Notes: generated by a model from the sequence alone, not told the origin. A DNA stretch of 64,000 nucleotides from CAVUCH01 sp963739995 (GCA_963739995.1 CAVUCH010000018.1:1-64000), one strand, 5' to 3'. Shown: positions 10,780 through 21,202, numbered from the stretch's first letter. Translations and numbers: made by a program.

Positions 10780-10935
10780 GTGCCGGCCACAGCCATCAAG
10801 ACCCTGCTCATCAGCCTCGCCTACGTCTTCCTGCTGATTGCCGCGCTCGTCATCGTCAACATCGTCCTCTCCCGCCGCACGCGTGAGGAACGCGAGGCTG
10901 AGCGCCTGCGTCGGCGGCAGCGGAAACCGTCATGA
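10780..10935 (+). CDS. Small single-pass membrane protein
   Basis: 51-residue protein read from GTG 10780: a short polar start, one transmembrane helix (TLLISLAYVFLLIAALVIVNIVL), then a very basic tail (SRRTREEREAERLRRRQRK). The longer upstream frame runs through the heptamer array and is not believable, which decides the start. The stop overlaps the ATG of the M16 peptidase (ATGA), so the two are probably co-translated. No family recognised. The charge pattern suggests N-out/C-in insertion, perhaps anchoring or assisting the exported peptidase. Confidence 0.55.
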   Translation: MPATAIKTLLISLAYVFLLIAALVIVNIVLSRRTREEREAERLRRRQRKPS

Positions 10936-12398
10936 ACACACCGCGCGTGCGCAGGAGCTGGCATCGGAGTGGGGTGGTCGTCGGTGGCGTGCTCGCGCTG
11001 TTCGCCTGCGGGGCCGCGGCGCAGGGTCCGGCGGCCACGGCCACGGCTCCCGCACCACCGAGCGCGATCAACATCCCATTCGAGTCCTACACCCTGCCGA
11101 ATGGGCTCACGGTGATCCTGTCCCCGGATCACACCACGCCCACGGTGGCCGTGAACATCTGGTACCACGCGGGTTCGAAGAACGAGCTCCCCGGCCGAAC
11201 AGGGTTCGCGCACCTGTTCGAGCATGTCATGTTCACAGGCTCCGGCCACATTCCGTACGGCCTGCACGACAAGCTCACCGAGGGCGTCGGCGGGGGCAAC
11301 AACGGCACCACGTCGAACGATCGGACAACGTACTTCGAAAGCGTGCCGAGCAACTATCTGGAGACGGCACTGTGGCTCGAGGCCGACCGCATGGGCTTCC
11401 TGCTCGACACGCTGGATATCGCCAAGCTGAACGCGCAGCGGGACATCGTCAAGAATGAGCGCCGCCAGGGCGTGGACAACCAGCCGTACGGGCGTGTGGA
11501 CGAAATCCTCGCGGAGGCCACCTACCCGCCCTCGCACCCGTACTCGTGGGACGTCATCGGCAGCATGGCGGATCTGTCGGCCGCCTCTGAGGAGGACGTG
11601 AAGTCGTTCTTCCGCGTGTACTACGCCCCCAACAACGCCATTCTTGCTGTGGTCGGCGATTTCGATCCTGCCGATGCACGGCGTTGGGTCGAGCGATACT
11701 TCGGCGATCTGCAGCGAGGCGCGCCGATCACGCGTCCGACTGTCGCGCCGGTGTCACTGCCATCGGTGACACGCCTCGTCTACGAGGATCGGGTCGAAGT
11801 ACCACGCCTGTATGTCCAATGGCCGACGGTCGGCGAACGCAACGATGATCGGTTCGCGCTCGACGTGCTTGCCTCGATCCTCAGCGGGCCGCGCACCGCA
11901 CGGCTGACCAAGGCGCTCGTGTTCGACCAGCAGGCCGCCGCCTCCGTCGTCGCGCAGCAGTCGACCCACGAGGACGTGGGCGAGTTAGGGCTGGCGATCA
12001 CACCACGACCCGGACACTCCCTGACCGACCTCGAATCGGCTGCTGACTCGGTGATCGCGGCATTCAAGGCGGAAGGCGCGACGGCTGAAGAGATCCAGAA
12101 GGCCACCGCGGGGGAAGAGCTCGGATTTCTGACAGGCCTGCAGTCGAACCTCGGGAAATCGTTCCGCCTGACCGACGGCGCGGGCTTCCACGGAGACGCT
12201 GGCTACTTCCGCACGGAGTACCAGAAGCTTCTGGCCGTGACCGCCGCAGACGTGAAGCGGGTGGCCGGCAGGTACTTGACGGCGGGACGGATCGTGCTGA
12301 GCGTCGTGCCGCTCGGGCACGCGGACCAGGCGGCCAGGCCTGACGAGAGCAAGAAGGTGCCTGCCGTCAGCACGGCGGCTCCGGAGGCTATCCGATGA
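10932..12398 (+). CDS. M16 zinc peptidase, catalytic subunit
   Basis: Secreted or periplasmic metallopeptidase. A signal region in the first ~30 residues is followed by the M16 N-terminal domain (YTLPNGLTVILSPDHTTPTVAVNIWYHAGS). The zinc motif HLFEH falls at residues 94-98; a downstream glutamate, probably in NERRQGVDNQPYGR, would complete the site. A second M16 C-terminal half is present (YYAPNNAILAVVGDFD). 488 residues, normal for bacterial two-subunit M16 proteins. It overlaps the next gene by ATGA; the partner lacks HxxEH, the classic active/inactive pair resembling mitochondrial processing peptidase beta and alpha. Confidence 0.93.
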   Translation: MNTPRVRRSWHRSGVVVGGVLALFACGAAAQGPAATATAPAPPSAINIPFESYTLPNGLTVILSPDHTTPTVAVNIWYHAGSKNELPGRTGFAHLFEHVMFTGSGHIPYGLHDKLTEGVGGGNNGTTSNDRTTYFESVPSNYLETALWLEADRMGFLLDTLDIAKLNAQRDIVKNERRQGVDNQPYGRVDEILAEATYPPSHPYSWDVIGSMADLSAASEEDVKSFFRVYYAPNNAILAVVGDFDPADARRWVERYFGDLQRGAPITRPTVAPVSLPSVTRLVYEDRVEVPRLYVQWPTVGERNDDRFALDVLASILSGPRTARLTKALVFDQQAAASVVAQQSTHEDVGELGLAITPRPGHSLTDLESAADSVIAAFKAEGATAEEIQKATAGEELGFLTGLQSNLGKSFRLTDGAGFHGDAGYFRTEYQKLLAVTAADVKRVAGRYLTAGRIVLSVVPLGHADQAARPDESKKVPAVSTAAPEAIR

Positions 12399-13864
12399 TC
12401 CGCTCCAGACGTTGCGCCGCGGCGCTCTGGACAGTTCTCGTGCTTCTGGCCGCGGCAGCCACGATCCCTATCTCCGCTCAGCAGACCCTCGACCGCACGA
12501 AGGTGCCGGCACCTGGGCCGCCACCGGTGCTGCGGGTGCCCTCGTGGACTGGAACCCCCTTGGGGAACGGCGCCCAGCTGATGGTGGCCGAGAAGACCGA
12601 CCTGCCGCTCGTATCGTTCGCCATAACCTTCCTCGGTGGAGCCAACCAGTTCGAGCCGGCGGACCGGCGAGGCGTCGGAAGCCTCACGGCGGCGATGCTC
12701 AGCGAAGGCACGACCACGAGAAGCGGCGAGGATCTGTCGACAGCCCTCCAGCTGCTCGGTACGAACGTGTCGGCCAGCGTCAGCGGTGAAACTGCGTCGA
12801 TCGGGTTCATCTCGACGAGCGCGAAGTTTGGTCCAACCCTCGACATACTCGCCGACATGCTGCTCCACTCGACGTTCCCCGCCGATGCCCTCGAACGTCT
12901 CCGGGGGCAGCGGCTCGTCGCACTCGCGCAGGCGAAGGTGCAGCCAGGTGCGATTGCCGCCCGCGTGTTTCCACGAGTGCTCTACGGGCCCGCCCATCCG
13001 TTCGGCCAACCGGTAACCGAGGACTCCGTCAAAGCCATCACCCGCGACGATGTGGTTTCGTTTCATCAGAAGCTGTTCAAGCCGGGCCGCGCCCTCGTCA
13101 CCATCGTCGGCGCGGTGAAGGCCGCAGACGCGAAGGCTGCGGTCGATCGCGCACTCGCGGACTGGCCTCACGGGGGTGAGAAGCCGGCCTTCTCCTACCC
13201 GCCTTTGCCGCCGCAGCAGCCAACGACCATCTACCTCGTAGACCGGCCGGGCGCGGCGCAGGCGACGTTCGCCATCGGCACTCCGGGGCCACCGCGGAAC
13301 ACACCCGATTACTACGCCCTGGAAGTGATGAACACGATCCTGGGAGGCCAGTTCCAGTCGCGGCTCAATTCGAACCTCCGCGAAGAGAAGGGCTACAGCT
13401 ACGGCGTGCGGTCCGGCTTTGCCTTCGGCAAGGGACCGGGCCCCTTCCGCACGGGTGGCGACATCGTCGGCGACAAGACGGACGCCGCCCTGGCGGAGTT
13501 CGTGAAGGAACTGCGCGGCATCGAGGGTACCAAGCCCATCACCGACGAGGAGCTGGCTACCGCGAAGAGCGCCATCGTCCAGGGGCTGCCATCGATGTTC
13601 GCCTCCGTCACCGGCATCAACGGCGCGATCTCCGACCTGTGGGTCGACGGCCTTCCCGAGGACTACTACGAGCGATACGGCAAGGCGATTGACGCGATCA
13701 CGAAGGATGACGTCGTGCGTGTGGCGAGGAAGTATATCCCGCTCGATCATCTCGCCATCGTGATCGTGGGGGATCGCGCCGTGATCGAGAAGCCACTCGA
13801 GACGACGAACATTGCGCCAATCGTGCGTCTTGACGCTGAGGGGAAGCGGGTGGACGGGAAATAA
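12395..13864 (+). CDS. M16 peptidase-like partner subunit, zinc motif absent
   Basis: 489 residues with a signal peptide (ALWTVLVLLAAAATIPISAQQ). Overall fold signatures match M16 (RRGVGSLTAAMLSEGTTTRSGEDL; FLNSNLREEKGYSYGVRS-type region near residue 325). Where active M16 enzymes carry HxxEH, this protein has SLTAAMLSEG, so zinc binding and catalysis are lost. By family precedent it is the substrate-binding partner of the upstream catalytic subunit. Translation is coupled to it through ATGA. It ends with TAA and a tandem heptamer array follows. Confidence 0.92.
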   Translation: MIRSRRCAAALWTVLVLLAAAATIPISAQQTLDRTKVPAPGPPPVLRVPSWTGTPLGNGAQLMVAEKTDLPLVSFAITFLGGANQFEPADRRGVGSLTAAMLSEGTTTRSGEDLSTALQLLGTNVSASVSGETASIGFISTSAKFGPTLDILADMLLHSTFPADALERLRGQRLVALAQAKVQPGAIAARVFPRVLYGPAHPFGQPVTEDSVKAITRDDVVSFHQKLFKPGRALVTIVGAVKAADAKAAVDRALADWPHGGEKPAFSYPPLPPQQPTTIYLVDRPGAAQATFAIGTPGPPRNTPDYYALEVMNTILGGQFQSRLNSNLREEKGYSYGVRSGFAFGKGPGPFRTGGDIVGDKTDAALAEFVKELRGIEGTKPITDEELATAKSAIVQGLPSMFASVTGINGAISDLWVDGLPEDYYERYGKAIDAITKDDVVRVARKYIPLDHLAIVIVGDRAVIEKPLETTNIAPIVRLDAEGKRVDGK

Positions 13865-13898
13865 CGTTTGGGCGCTCGGCGCGGGGCGTCGGGTACTC

Positions 13899-13963
<65 letters not shown>

Positions 13964-13990
13964 GTCTGACACGCGGCGGTGGCGCGGTAT

Positions 13991-14016
13991 GTGGAGCCGG
14001 CCCTTCAGTGCCGGCG
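13991..14016 (+). repeat. REP-like palindrome, copy 3
   Basis: GTGGAGCCGG then CCCTTCAGTGCCGGCG, forward orientation, 26 bases before the NAD(P)-binding protein start. The arms are less perfect here (CCC opposite GTG). Confidence 0.65.
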
Positions 14017-14042
14017 GATCAATTCCAAATCGGAGGTAGGCG

Positions 14043-14930
14043 ATGGTCCTTGTAGCCGGATCGACGGGATACCTAGGCCGCGAGATCTGCCGGAGGCTGC
14101 GCGCCCGCGGGGTCGCGGTGCGGGCGCTCGTGCGATCGACGTCGGATCAAGCGGTCGTCGCGGAACTGCAGGCGATCGGCGCCGAGACGGTTATCGGAGA
14201 TGTGAAGGATCGTGCCTCGCTCGACGCGGCGTGCCGCGGAGCGCAGACCGTCATCTCCACCGTGACTACGACCCGATCGCGCGCCGCGGGAGACAGCCTG
14301 GAATCTGCCGACCACGCGGGGCAGCTCGGGGTCGTTGACGCGTCGCAGGCGGGTGGCGTGCAGCAATTCGTGTTCGTGTCCTTCTCAGGCGGCATCTGTG
14401 GCGACGATGCGCTCACGGTGGCGAAGCGCGACGTCGAGGCACGCATCCGCGAGAGCGGCATGACGTTCACCATCCTGCGGCCCAGCTATTTCATGGAGGT
14501 CTGGCTCGGCCCGCACCTTGGCTTCGACGCGGCGAACGCCACGGCGAGGGTCTACGGCGCCGGCGATAACCCCATCAGCTTCATCTCGCGTGACGATGTC
14601 GCCGAGTTCGTCCTGCAAGCGCTGGACAATCCGGCGGCCCGGAACGCGACCATCGAGCTGGGCGGACCCGAGGCTCTCAGCCCGCACCAGGTGATCCGCA
14701 TCTTCGAGCAGGTCGGCGGCCGCCCCTTCGAGGTGCAGTATGTCTCTGAGGCCGCACTGCAGGCGGCTCAGGCCGGCGCCACCGACTCGCTTCAGCGGGC
14801 GTTTGCGTCGTTGAGCCTGTCCTACGCGCGCGGCAATGCCATCCCGATGGACCGCACGCTTCGACAGTTCGCGATCCCGCTGCGCAGCGTCTCGGACTAC
14901 GCGAGAGGAGTCCTGGCCCACGTCGTGTAG
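14043..14930 (+). CDS. NmrA/SDR-type NAD(P)-binding protein
   Basis: Atypical short-chain dehydrogenase fold, 295 residues. The dinucleotide motif is GSTGYLG at residues 6-12, followed by VRALVRSTS, a basic stretch consistent with NADPH. The mid-region FVSFSGGI and the C-terminal ISRDDVAEFVLQAL with ELGGPEALS match NmrA-like and NAD(P)H-binding sugar-epimerase-like proteins. A Shine-Dalgarno sequence (GGAGG) ends a few bases before the ATG and fixes the start. Substrate unknown. It could be a redox sensor or a quinone/ether reductase. It stands alone. Confidence 0.88.
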   Translation: MVLVAGSTGYLGREICRRLRARGVAVRALVRSTSDQAVVAELQAIGAETVIGDVKDRASLDAACRGAQTVISTVTTTRSRAAGDSLESADHAGQLGVVDASQAGGVQQFVFVSFSGGICGDDALTVAKRDVEARIRESGMTFTILRPSYFMEVWLGPHLGFDAANATARVYGAGDNPISFISRDDVAEFVLQALDNPAARNATIELGGPEALSPHQVIRIFEQVGGRPFEVQYVSEAALQAAQAGATDSLQRAFASLSLSYARGNAIPMDRTLRQFAIPLRSVSDYARGVLAHVV

Positions 14931-15339
14931 CAGGTCTGGGTGTGATGCGGCACCCGATCGCCGGGCGTGCGCGACAGCGCAGGATCGGCCACTGCGGCCA
15001 GCTCCTCTGATACTCACGGCGGTCGAACCCCGTGCTCGCATCTGCGTTGTTTCTTTGCCGTCCCCCTCGCTGCCGCGGCGCGGCAGGAGAACAGCGCTGA
15101 GGCGTTTCGCATCCGCGGCCTGCCTCGGTCGCCTGCGCACGGCTTGGGGGCTGCAGCGACCCGCGCCGCAAGTTTGCTCGGGAGGATGATCCGACCAAGC
15201 CACCCGATACCACGCCAGACGATTCCTCCTGATTTTCCGGCCTGATTTGCGCGGTGGAGGCGACTGTGTTCCACCCAGGACCGCGCACGTTTGTCCCCAT
15301 TTTGTCACCACAGCCGTGCGTCGCCCGATCGGCTGTGGC
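14931..15339. other. Gap without a recognisable gene
   Basis: About 410 bases between the NmrA-like gene and the aquaporin stump. One plus-strand frame ends in an acidic tail (FAREDDPTKPPDTTPDDSS) near 15230, but nothing upstream of it looks like a domain and no start or ribosome site supports it. No repeat of the families seen elsewhere is present. Confidence 0.4.
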
Positions 15340-15647
15340 CGGGGTTTGCGCATCATCCAGAAACCCATGGTGACCGCCGGGTTGATGTGCGCCCCACTTT
15401 CTCTTCCGACACGCGACAGGGTGACCGCTGTGCCAACACAGCCGAAGAGAAACGCCGTCAGCGCCGTGCGCAGCGGTTCGTTCGGCACGATGCGTCCCAT
15501 GGGGCTGCCGCCTCCGAACATCACGACCACCACCGACAGGCCGCCAAACACCAGCGCGGCCGTGCCGATCGCCTCGGAGAAGAAGAGCCGCCAGCGGACC
15601 CGCCAGTCTTTCGCTGACTCCGTCGTCACAGTGGTCCCAATTTCCAC
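15340..15647 (-). pseudogene. Truncated MIP/aquaporin-family channel gene
   Basis: A GTG at 15647 overlaps the GH13 stop (TAGTG), suggesting it was the third gene of that operon. The product begins with a membrane segment (LFFSEAIGTAALVFGGLSVVVVMFGG). It continues through a second helix (TALTAFLFGCVGTAVTLSRVG) and the first NPA box (ESGAHINPAVTMGFWMM). Similarity then ends near 15340. The second half with the second NPA motif is missing, so no functional channel can be made. Deletion is more likely than sequence error because the downstream bases do not resume a MIP reading in any frame. Confidence 0.6.
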
Positions 15648-17206
15648 TACGGAGTCTGTACCGCTGGCACGCGATCGCTCGACAACTGAGCCTGCAGGCC
15701 TCCGCCGATATGCGCTTCTTCGAGCGCGGTGACGTCGAACACGTGGTAGCCCCATGCGGGCATGTCCACGTACAGACCGCGTGCGTCGAGATCGCTTCTC
15801 TCACGATCGAAACCGACAGTCCCCACAGGGCGCATCAGATCCTCGAAGCGCACAGACCGCTCACCGAGATCCTGAAGCGGCACGCGCACGTAACATTGGC
15901 TCTTGTTCGCGGCGTAGTTGACGGCAACGAGCCGCCGGTCGCCAGCGGCGCTCTTCCAGAACCACGCCACGAAACAGTCGGCAGTCCAGTTTCCCTCCCA
16001 CGCCGGCGCGCACTCAAGCAGCCGCCATTCACCGTCGCGAAGCGCCGGATGCTGCAACACCGCTCGCAGACGTTCGTAGAACTGCCGCAGCGCTTCGTCG
16101 GTGACTTCACGCGGCGCGCGGACGAGGTGCGGCGAAATGCGCTTCGCGCGGCCTTCGAACTGACCCTGGTGAAAGAAGCGCAGACCGGGCGACAGGTAGG
16201 TGATGATGGCCGCGGCTTCGTGCATGGGGCGCGCGAAGGTGGCGGCCGCCCGTGGCTCGTCATGATTCTCCATGAAGCGCGCGAGCTTGCCCTGGTAGTC
16301 GAGCCCGGCGTGGAGATGCTCCCGCACCGGCCTGGCGTGACCCTCGCGGAGCCGATCGTACAGCCGCTTGTCGTAGGCATAGTCGAAACCTTGGTGCTGC
16401 ATGGTCCATTCAAGGTCCCAATAGACCTCCGCCATGAAGCAGAAGCCTGGAACCTTCTCGCGCACGCGCCGGATCGTGTCCGGCCAGAAGAGTGGCGCAC
16501 GGCGGCCCCAGGTCCGTTCGAAGACGTCTGGCAGTACCAGCATGGCCATGTCGCACCGCAGGCCGTCACACTGTCCTGCGATCCTCAGAAGCTCTCCGGC
16601 CATGGCCTCCTGTGTGGCTGGATTGCTGTAGTCGAGCTGAAGTGTGTCCGGCCAGCCCGCGAAGTACGGATCGCGGCCGAGGGCCAGCACGCGGTCACCC
16701 CCCGTGTTGCTGACCTGCGTGTAGTTGTGCGGTTCGCGCGCCAAGTCGGACGCGGTCCCGGCCACGAAGTACTCGGGGTGACTGGCTGCCCAAGGATGAT
16801 CGGGAGCCGTATGGTTCGGCACGAAGTCCAGCATCAGCCGCAACCCGCGGCGGCGAAGCCGTTCGCGGATTCGTCCCAGCGCTTCGTCCCCACCCAGTGC
16901 TTCATGCACCGTATACCCGGTGATTGCGAAGCCCGAGCCGGCAATGTCGTCGTCTTGCAGATCGTGCAGCGTCTCCTGGAATTCGTGGCGCCACTCGGGA
17001 TTCGCGCGCGAGATCTGCTGCGCGACAGGCCCCGTCTGCCAGACGCTCAGGAGCCACACCCAGTCGAACCCCATTCCGGCGACGCGGTCGAGTTCTGCAT
17101 CGGGAATGTCATCCAGTGTGGTTTTCCGGCCCAGGCTGCGCGACAGGTCGGTCAGCCAGACGCGGGTGTTGATTTGGTACAGCGAGGGATAGCGCGGTGT
17201 TGCCAT
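15647..17206 (-). CDS. GH13 alpha-amylase family glycosidase
   Basis: 519 residues, no signal peptide visible, so probably cytoplasmic. The GH13 conserved regions are all present: DFVPNHT (region I), GLRCDMAM with the nucleophile aspartate (region II), FMAEVYWD with the acid/base glutamate (region III) and MENHDEPR (region IV). It acts on alpha-glucans such as glycogen, maltodextrin or trehalose-type substrates; the subfamily cannot be fixed by eye. It lies 96 bases downstream of the GH63-like gene on the same strand and overlaps the aquaporin stump by one base, so an alpha-glucan utilisation operon is likely. Confidence 0.9.
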   Translation of the reverse strand: MATPRYPSLYQINTRVWLTDLSRSLGRKTTLDDIPDAELDRVAGMGFDWVWLLSVWQTGPVAQQISRANPEWRHEFQETLHDLQDDDIAGSGFAITGYTVHEALGGDEALGRIRERLRRRGLRLMLDFVPNHTAPDHPWAASHPEYFVAGTASDLAREPHNYTQVSNTGGDRVLALGRDPYFAGWPDTLQLDYSNPATQEAMAGELLRIAGQCDGLRCDMAMLVLPDVFERTWGRRAPLFWPDTIRRVREKVPGFCFMAEVYWDLEWTMQHQGFDYAYDKRLYDRLREGHARPVREHLHAGLDYQGKLARFMENHDEPRAAATFARPMHEAAAIITYLSPGLRFFHQGQFEGRAKRISPHLVRAPREVTDEALRQFYERLRAVLQHPALRDGEWRLLECAPAWEGNWTADCFVAWFWKSAAGDRRLVAVNYAANKSQCYVRVPLQDLGERSVRFEDLMRPVGTVGFDRERSDLDARGLYVDMPAWGYHVFDVTALEEAHIGGGLQAQLSSDRVPAVQTP

Positions 17207-17302
17207 GTCAGTGGTCCTCTTGTCCCTGCTTCAGCGTCAGGCATCCACCGTCGGCTCGATCTCGGTCATCGTCCTCGACTTGCCGATTCTACTTCGCCAG
17301 CG

Positions 17303-20018
17303 TCAGTTTCCCGCCACCTGCTCCCTGACGAGCCGCGCCGATACTTGCGCGAGGTCGAGCTCCAGGTCTTTGGCGTCGACGCGCCCGAACAGATCGAGCA
17401 AGGCGAGCGACCGTGCCGGTCCACCCCGTCTGGTGGCTGGCGCCGAGCCCCGCTCCGTTGTCGCCCTGGAAGTATTCGTAGAAGAGAATGAGATCCCGCC
17501 AATGCGGATCGTCCTGAAACGTGGCGGTCCCTCCGTACACCGGCCGCCGTCCGTCGGCATCGCGCAGGAACGTACTGGCGATCCGGCGGGACAGTTCTCG
17601 GGCCACTTCGAAGAGCGTCATGTAGTTGTCCGAGCCCGTCGGACACTGCACTTTGAAGTCAGTGCCGTAGAAGCTATACAGATTCAAGAGCGCGCGGATC
17701 AGCAGGACATTGACGGGCATCCAGACGGGGCCCCGCCAGTTGGAGTTGCCGCCGAACATCCCGGTATTCGATTCGCCGGGCAGGTACTGGACCTTGTATT
17801 CCTGACCGCCGACGTGAAACACAAACGGATGCTCCAGGTGATGCTTCGAGAGAGAGCGAATGCCGTGCGGCCCGAGAAACTCGTTCTCGTCGAGCATGTA
17901 AGCGAGCACTCGCTTCAGCTTCTGCTTGTTGAGGATCGACAGCAGACGCCGTCCTTTGTAGCCGATGAAACCATCGTCGGTCGGGGCCACATGGGTCACG
18001 ACGCCGGGATGGCGTTTTTTGAACAGCGCGATCATCTCCATCAGCTTTGGATAACGAATGGCCGCATCCTCCTCGAACACCGTCGACGCACAGAGCGGCA
18101 GGAGCCCGACCAGCGACCGCACCTTCAAACGCATCGCCTGGCCGTCGGGCAGCCGGAGCAGATCGCAAAAGAATCCGTCCTGTTCATCCCACATCTCGTC
18201 GTTATGGTCGCCGATGCGGTCCATCGCGTAGTTGATCCACGTAAAATGCTCGACGAACTTGTAGGCGACCTCTTCGTACATCGGGTCGTATTCGGTGAGA
18301 ATGAGGGCGATCTCGAGCATGTTCTGGCAGTAAAACGCCATCCACGCCGTCCCATCCGCCTGCTCCAGGGAGCCGCCCGTGGGGAGCTGGGCACTCCGGT
18401 CGAATACGCCGATGTTGTCGAGACCGAGAAATCCCCCGGCGAACACGTTCCGCCCGGCAGGGTCCTTGCGGTTGACCCACCAGCTGAAGTTCAGCATCAA
18501 TCCCTGAAACGATCGTTCCAGGAAACGCAGGTCCGCCCGGCCGAGGATCCGCTCCGTCTTATAGAGGAAGAGTGTGGCCCAGGCGTGCACTGGGGGATTC
18601 ACATCGCCGAAGTTCCACGCGTAGGCGGGAATCTGCCCATTGGGGTGGGCATAGAGACCGCGCAGCATGAGCAGGAGCTGCTCCTTGGCGAAATCAAATC
18701 CACCAGCGACAAGGAGATCGTGTGGAAGGCCAGGTCCCAGGCCGCATACCAGGGGTATCCCACTTGTCCGGCATGGAAATCACATCGGCGTTCAGCATGT
18801 GAAACCATTCCGTATTGCGCGTGCCGTGCCGGCTGGATTCGAGCAGCGGATGGCTCTTGTGCTCCCGAAGCCATCGATCCAGATCGAAGTAGTAGTACTG
18901 CTTGCTCCACAACATGCCGGCCAGCGCCTGGCGGTGCACGCGCCGTTCGTCGTCGGTCAGCGACGCCGGCGTAATCCGATGGTAGAACTCGTCAGCGTCG
19001 GCGATCCGGTTTTTGACGATCTTGTCGAAGCCGCCGAATGCCTCTCTGGCCGGGCGGCAGCCAAACGGAGGCGAACGGTCTGGCTTCCGCCGGCGGGCAC
19101 GTCGAGGACATAGTGCGCCGCCGCCTTGGTCCCGACCTTGGCAGGGTTGATCGCCTCGCCGCGGCCCGAGATGATGTACTCGTGGAACGCATCCTTGACG
19201 AATGGAGACGCGTTGGGCTGGCCCCAGAGACGGCCCGCATTGGTTTCGTTCTCGGTGAAGAGCAGCTCCGGGGTGCCCTCGCACATCAGCCAGTACTCGC
19301 CAAGCTCATGATGGGTCGTCTGAATGACGCCGGCTCCCGCCTCGCGTAGCGACGGCTTCGGCTGATCCGCGTCCCAGGACCAGGTATTGCGGAACCAGAG
19401 CGTCGGCAAGACGCGAAGCCGGGCCGATTCGGGCCCGCGATTGTGTACGGTGATGCGGACGAGGATGTCTTCCGGGCCCTCCTTCGCATACTCCACGAAC
19501 ACGTCGAAATACCGGTTCTCGCCGAAGGCGCCCGTATCGAGCAGCTCGTACTCGAACTCTTCTCGCGAGCGTCCCCGATTCGTGTTGATCAGGTCCCGGT
19601 ACGGATACTCCCGCTGCGGGTACTTGTAGAGGTACTTCATGTACGAGTGCGTCGGAGTGCTGTCGACGTAGAAGTAGTACTCCTTGACGTCCTCGCCGTG
19701 ATTCGCCTCGCTGTTGGTGAGACCGAAGAGGCGCTCTTTCAGGATCGGATCCCGCTCGTTCCACAACGCCAGCGCAAAGCAGAGTTGCTGCTTGTCATCG
19801 CAGAGTCCCCCGAGCCCGTCTTCGCCCCACCGGTAGGTTCGTGAGCGAGACTGGTCATGGGTGAAATAATCCCAGGCGTTACTGTCATCGCTGTAGTCCT
19901 CGCGGACCGTACCCCACTGCCGCTCACTGACGTAGGGTCCCCATTTCTTCCGGGGGATCTTCGCTTCGCGCGCCTCGTTCAATCGCTTTTGCTCAGTGAC
20001 ATCGACTAAAGGGCTCAT
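17303..20018 (-). CDS. GH63-type (MGH1-like) glucosidase, four frameshifts
   Basis: A protein of about 905 residues once four single-base frame changes are repaired. It resembles large bacterial GH63 enzymes that remove glucose from alpha-glucosides. N-terminal landmarks are YFTHDQSRSRTYRWGEDGLGG and LFGLTNSEANHGEDVKEYYF. The (alpha/alpha)6 part holds PWYAAWDLAFHT with the likely acid aspartate, IPAYAWNFGDVNPPVHAWA, and FYEYFQGDNGAGLGASHQTG near the base glutamate. Frame changes lie near 19056, 18758 and 18697 (one base missing each) and near 17400 (one extra). Each repair restores conserved text, for example KWEYPWYAAWDL and LVDFDFAKEQLLLMLRG. Start ATG with AAAGGAAG upstream. Confidence 0.85.
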
Positions 20019-20140
20019 TGTTTGCTTCCTTTCCCCACCGCCGCCTTAACCGCGTCGCGTCGCTGCTGTTGATCCGTAAGCAGTCGGTTGGTGATGTAGT
20101 ACTTATAGATGTTGCTGACGCAGGTGACCGTCTCAATGCT
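20015..20140 (-). pseudogene. Possible 3' remnant of an unidentified gene
   Basis: The frame ending at 20015 reads SIETVTCVSNIYKYYITNRL and LLTDQQQRRDAVKAAVGKGS, which has coding-like composition. Its TGA overlaps the GH63 ATG (ATGA), as a real upstream operon gene would. Upstream the frame breaks: a shifted frame at about 20140-20190 reads INEAGLAQAKKSKRPYRE. I do not recognise the family. It is probably the end of a decayed or frameshifted gene. The rest of the gap to 20358 is not clearly coding. Confidence 0.3.
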
Positions 20141-20358
20141 CCCTGTAGGGCCGCTTGCTCTTCTTCGCCTGTGCGAGTCCCGCTTCGTTGATCCCCTCCC
20201 GTTGGGTGCACGAAAGTCTACGAGATGATTAGTGCGCGCATGTTGCCGGTGACGCGCATCGGGAACGCCCTTCGAGTGCTTTCGCAGTCGGCCTTCGGCT
20301 GGGCGAAGCTCTCGGCCTTCGGTGAGTCGATGTCGACCTTGAAGGCGGCGATTCCGCC

Positions 20359-21078
20359 TCAGCTCTTCTTCTTCGGCTTGAACGCGTCTTCGACCTGCTT
20401 GCTGATTGATTTGTAGTTCTTGTCCATCAGCTTCTCTTCCTCTTTGGTCAGGATTCTGAATGGCACGCGCACCAGACTCTTCTCGAACTTCACGTTGAGC
20501 CAATGCTGGCCATACGTGATGCCGCCAAGCACCTTGAAGTAGAGCCGGCCGAGGCAGGCGCGTTGATTATTGAGCTCGACGTCGTCAACCGGTAGCGCGC
20601 GAGAGGTCAAGTCGGGGAAGAAGGTGAGCGCGCAGGCCCGGGTCGCACTCGGGGGAAAGTAGTTGATCGAGTCGCGCTGCACTTTCTCCCGGTTCTGCAG
20701 CGCGCGGGTGTCGCCCTCCCGGTGTTCGCTGACGGTGGGCAGGGGAATCGTCTTGCCGTCCGGCGTTTCGAGCGACAGCGCGTCACGCTTCAGATCGTAG
20801 GCCGGCGTGTTGTCGAGCACCGTCACGCCGAACTCGAGGAGCATCCACTCCTCACCGACCGACCGGTTGGCAAGTTGGTATCCGATGATGACGTAGCCTT
20901 CGTTGTTGTACGCCGCCCGGACGAACTTGCCCTCCATCGTCATGATTTGCGGCACGCCCGGTTGGGGAATCTTCACCTGGGGCGGCTCCTGGGCCTGAGC
21001 ATCGCCTCGAACAACGGGGGGCCACACGGACACCACCAAGCCGACGACGAGCAGGAGCGGCGCGTTCTTCGCTTTCAT
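20359..21078 (-). CDS. Exported protein of unknown function
   Basis: 239 residues from the ATG at 21078, chosen because a strong GGAGGAG lies just upstream. A signal peptide occupies the first ~25 residues (APLLLVVGLVVSVWPPVVRG). The mature part looks beta-rich (FVRAAYNNEGYVIIGYQLAN, EWMLLEFGVTVLD) and ends in a lysine-rich helix (KNYKSISKQVEDAFKPKKKS). No family recognised and no catalytic motif visible. It is followed on the same strand by the degraded frame and the GH63/GH13 genes. Confidence 0.75.
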   Translation of the reverse strand: MKAKNAPLLLVVGLVVSVWPPVVRGDAQAQEPPQVKIPQPGVPQIMTMEGKFVRAAYNNEGYVIIGYQLANRSVGEEWMLLEFGVTVLDNTPAYDLKRDALSLETPDGKTIPLPTVSEHREGDTRALQNREKVQRDSINYFPPSATRACALTFFPDLTSRALPVDDVELNNQRACLGRLYFKVLGGITYGQHWLNVKFEKSLVRVPFRILTKEEEKLMDKNYKSISKQVEDAFKPKKKS

Positions 21079-21202
21079 GGTTCTCTCCTCCGAGGGGGAG
21101 CCCTCATTCCCACACCCACACACCGGCCTCGGCACGATGTGGGCCACTGGTGGCGAACGCGATTCGTCCCCTCAACTGGTTAGTACAAAGCGACTTACAG
21201 GT

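Noticed and set aside
15014..15274. An 86-residue minus-strand frame in the empty gap.
   Set aside because: No domain, no ribosome site, composition like non-coding GC-rich DNA.
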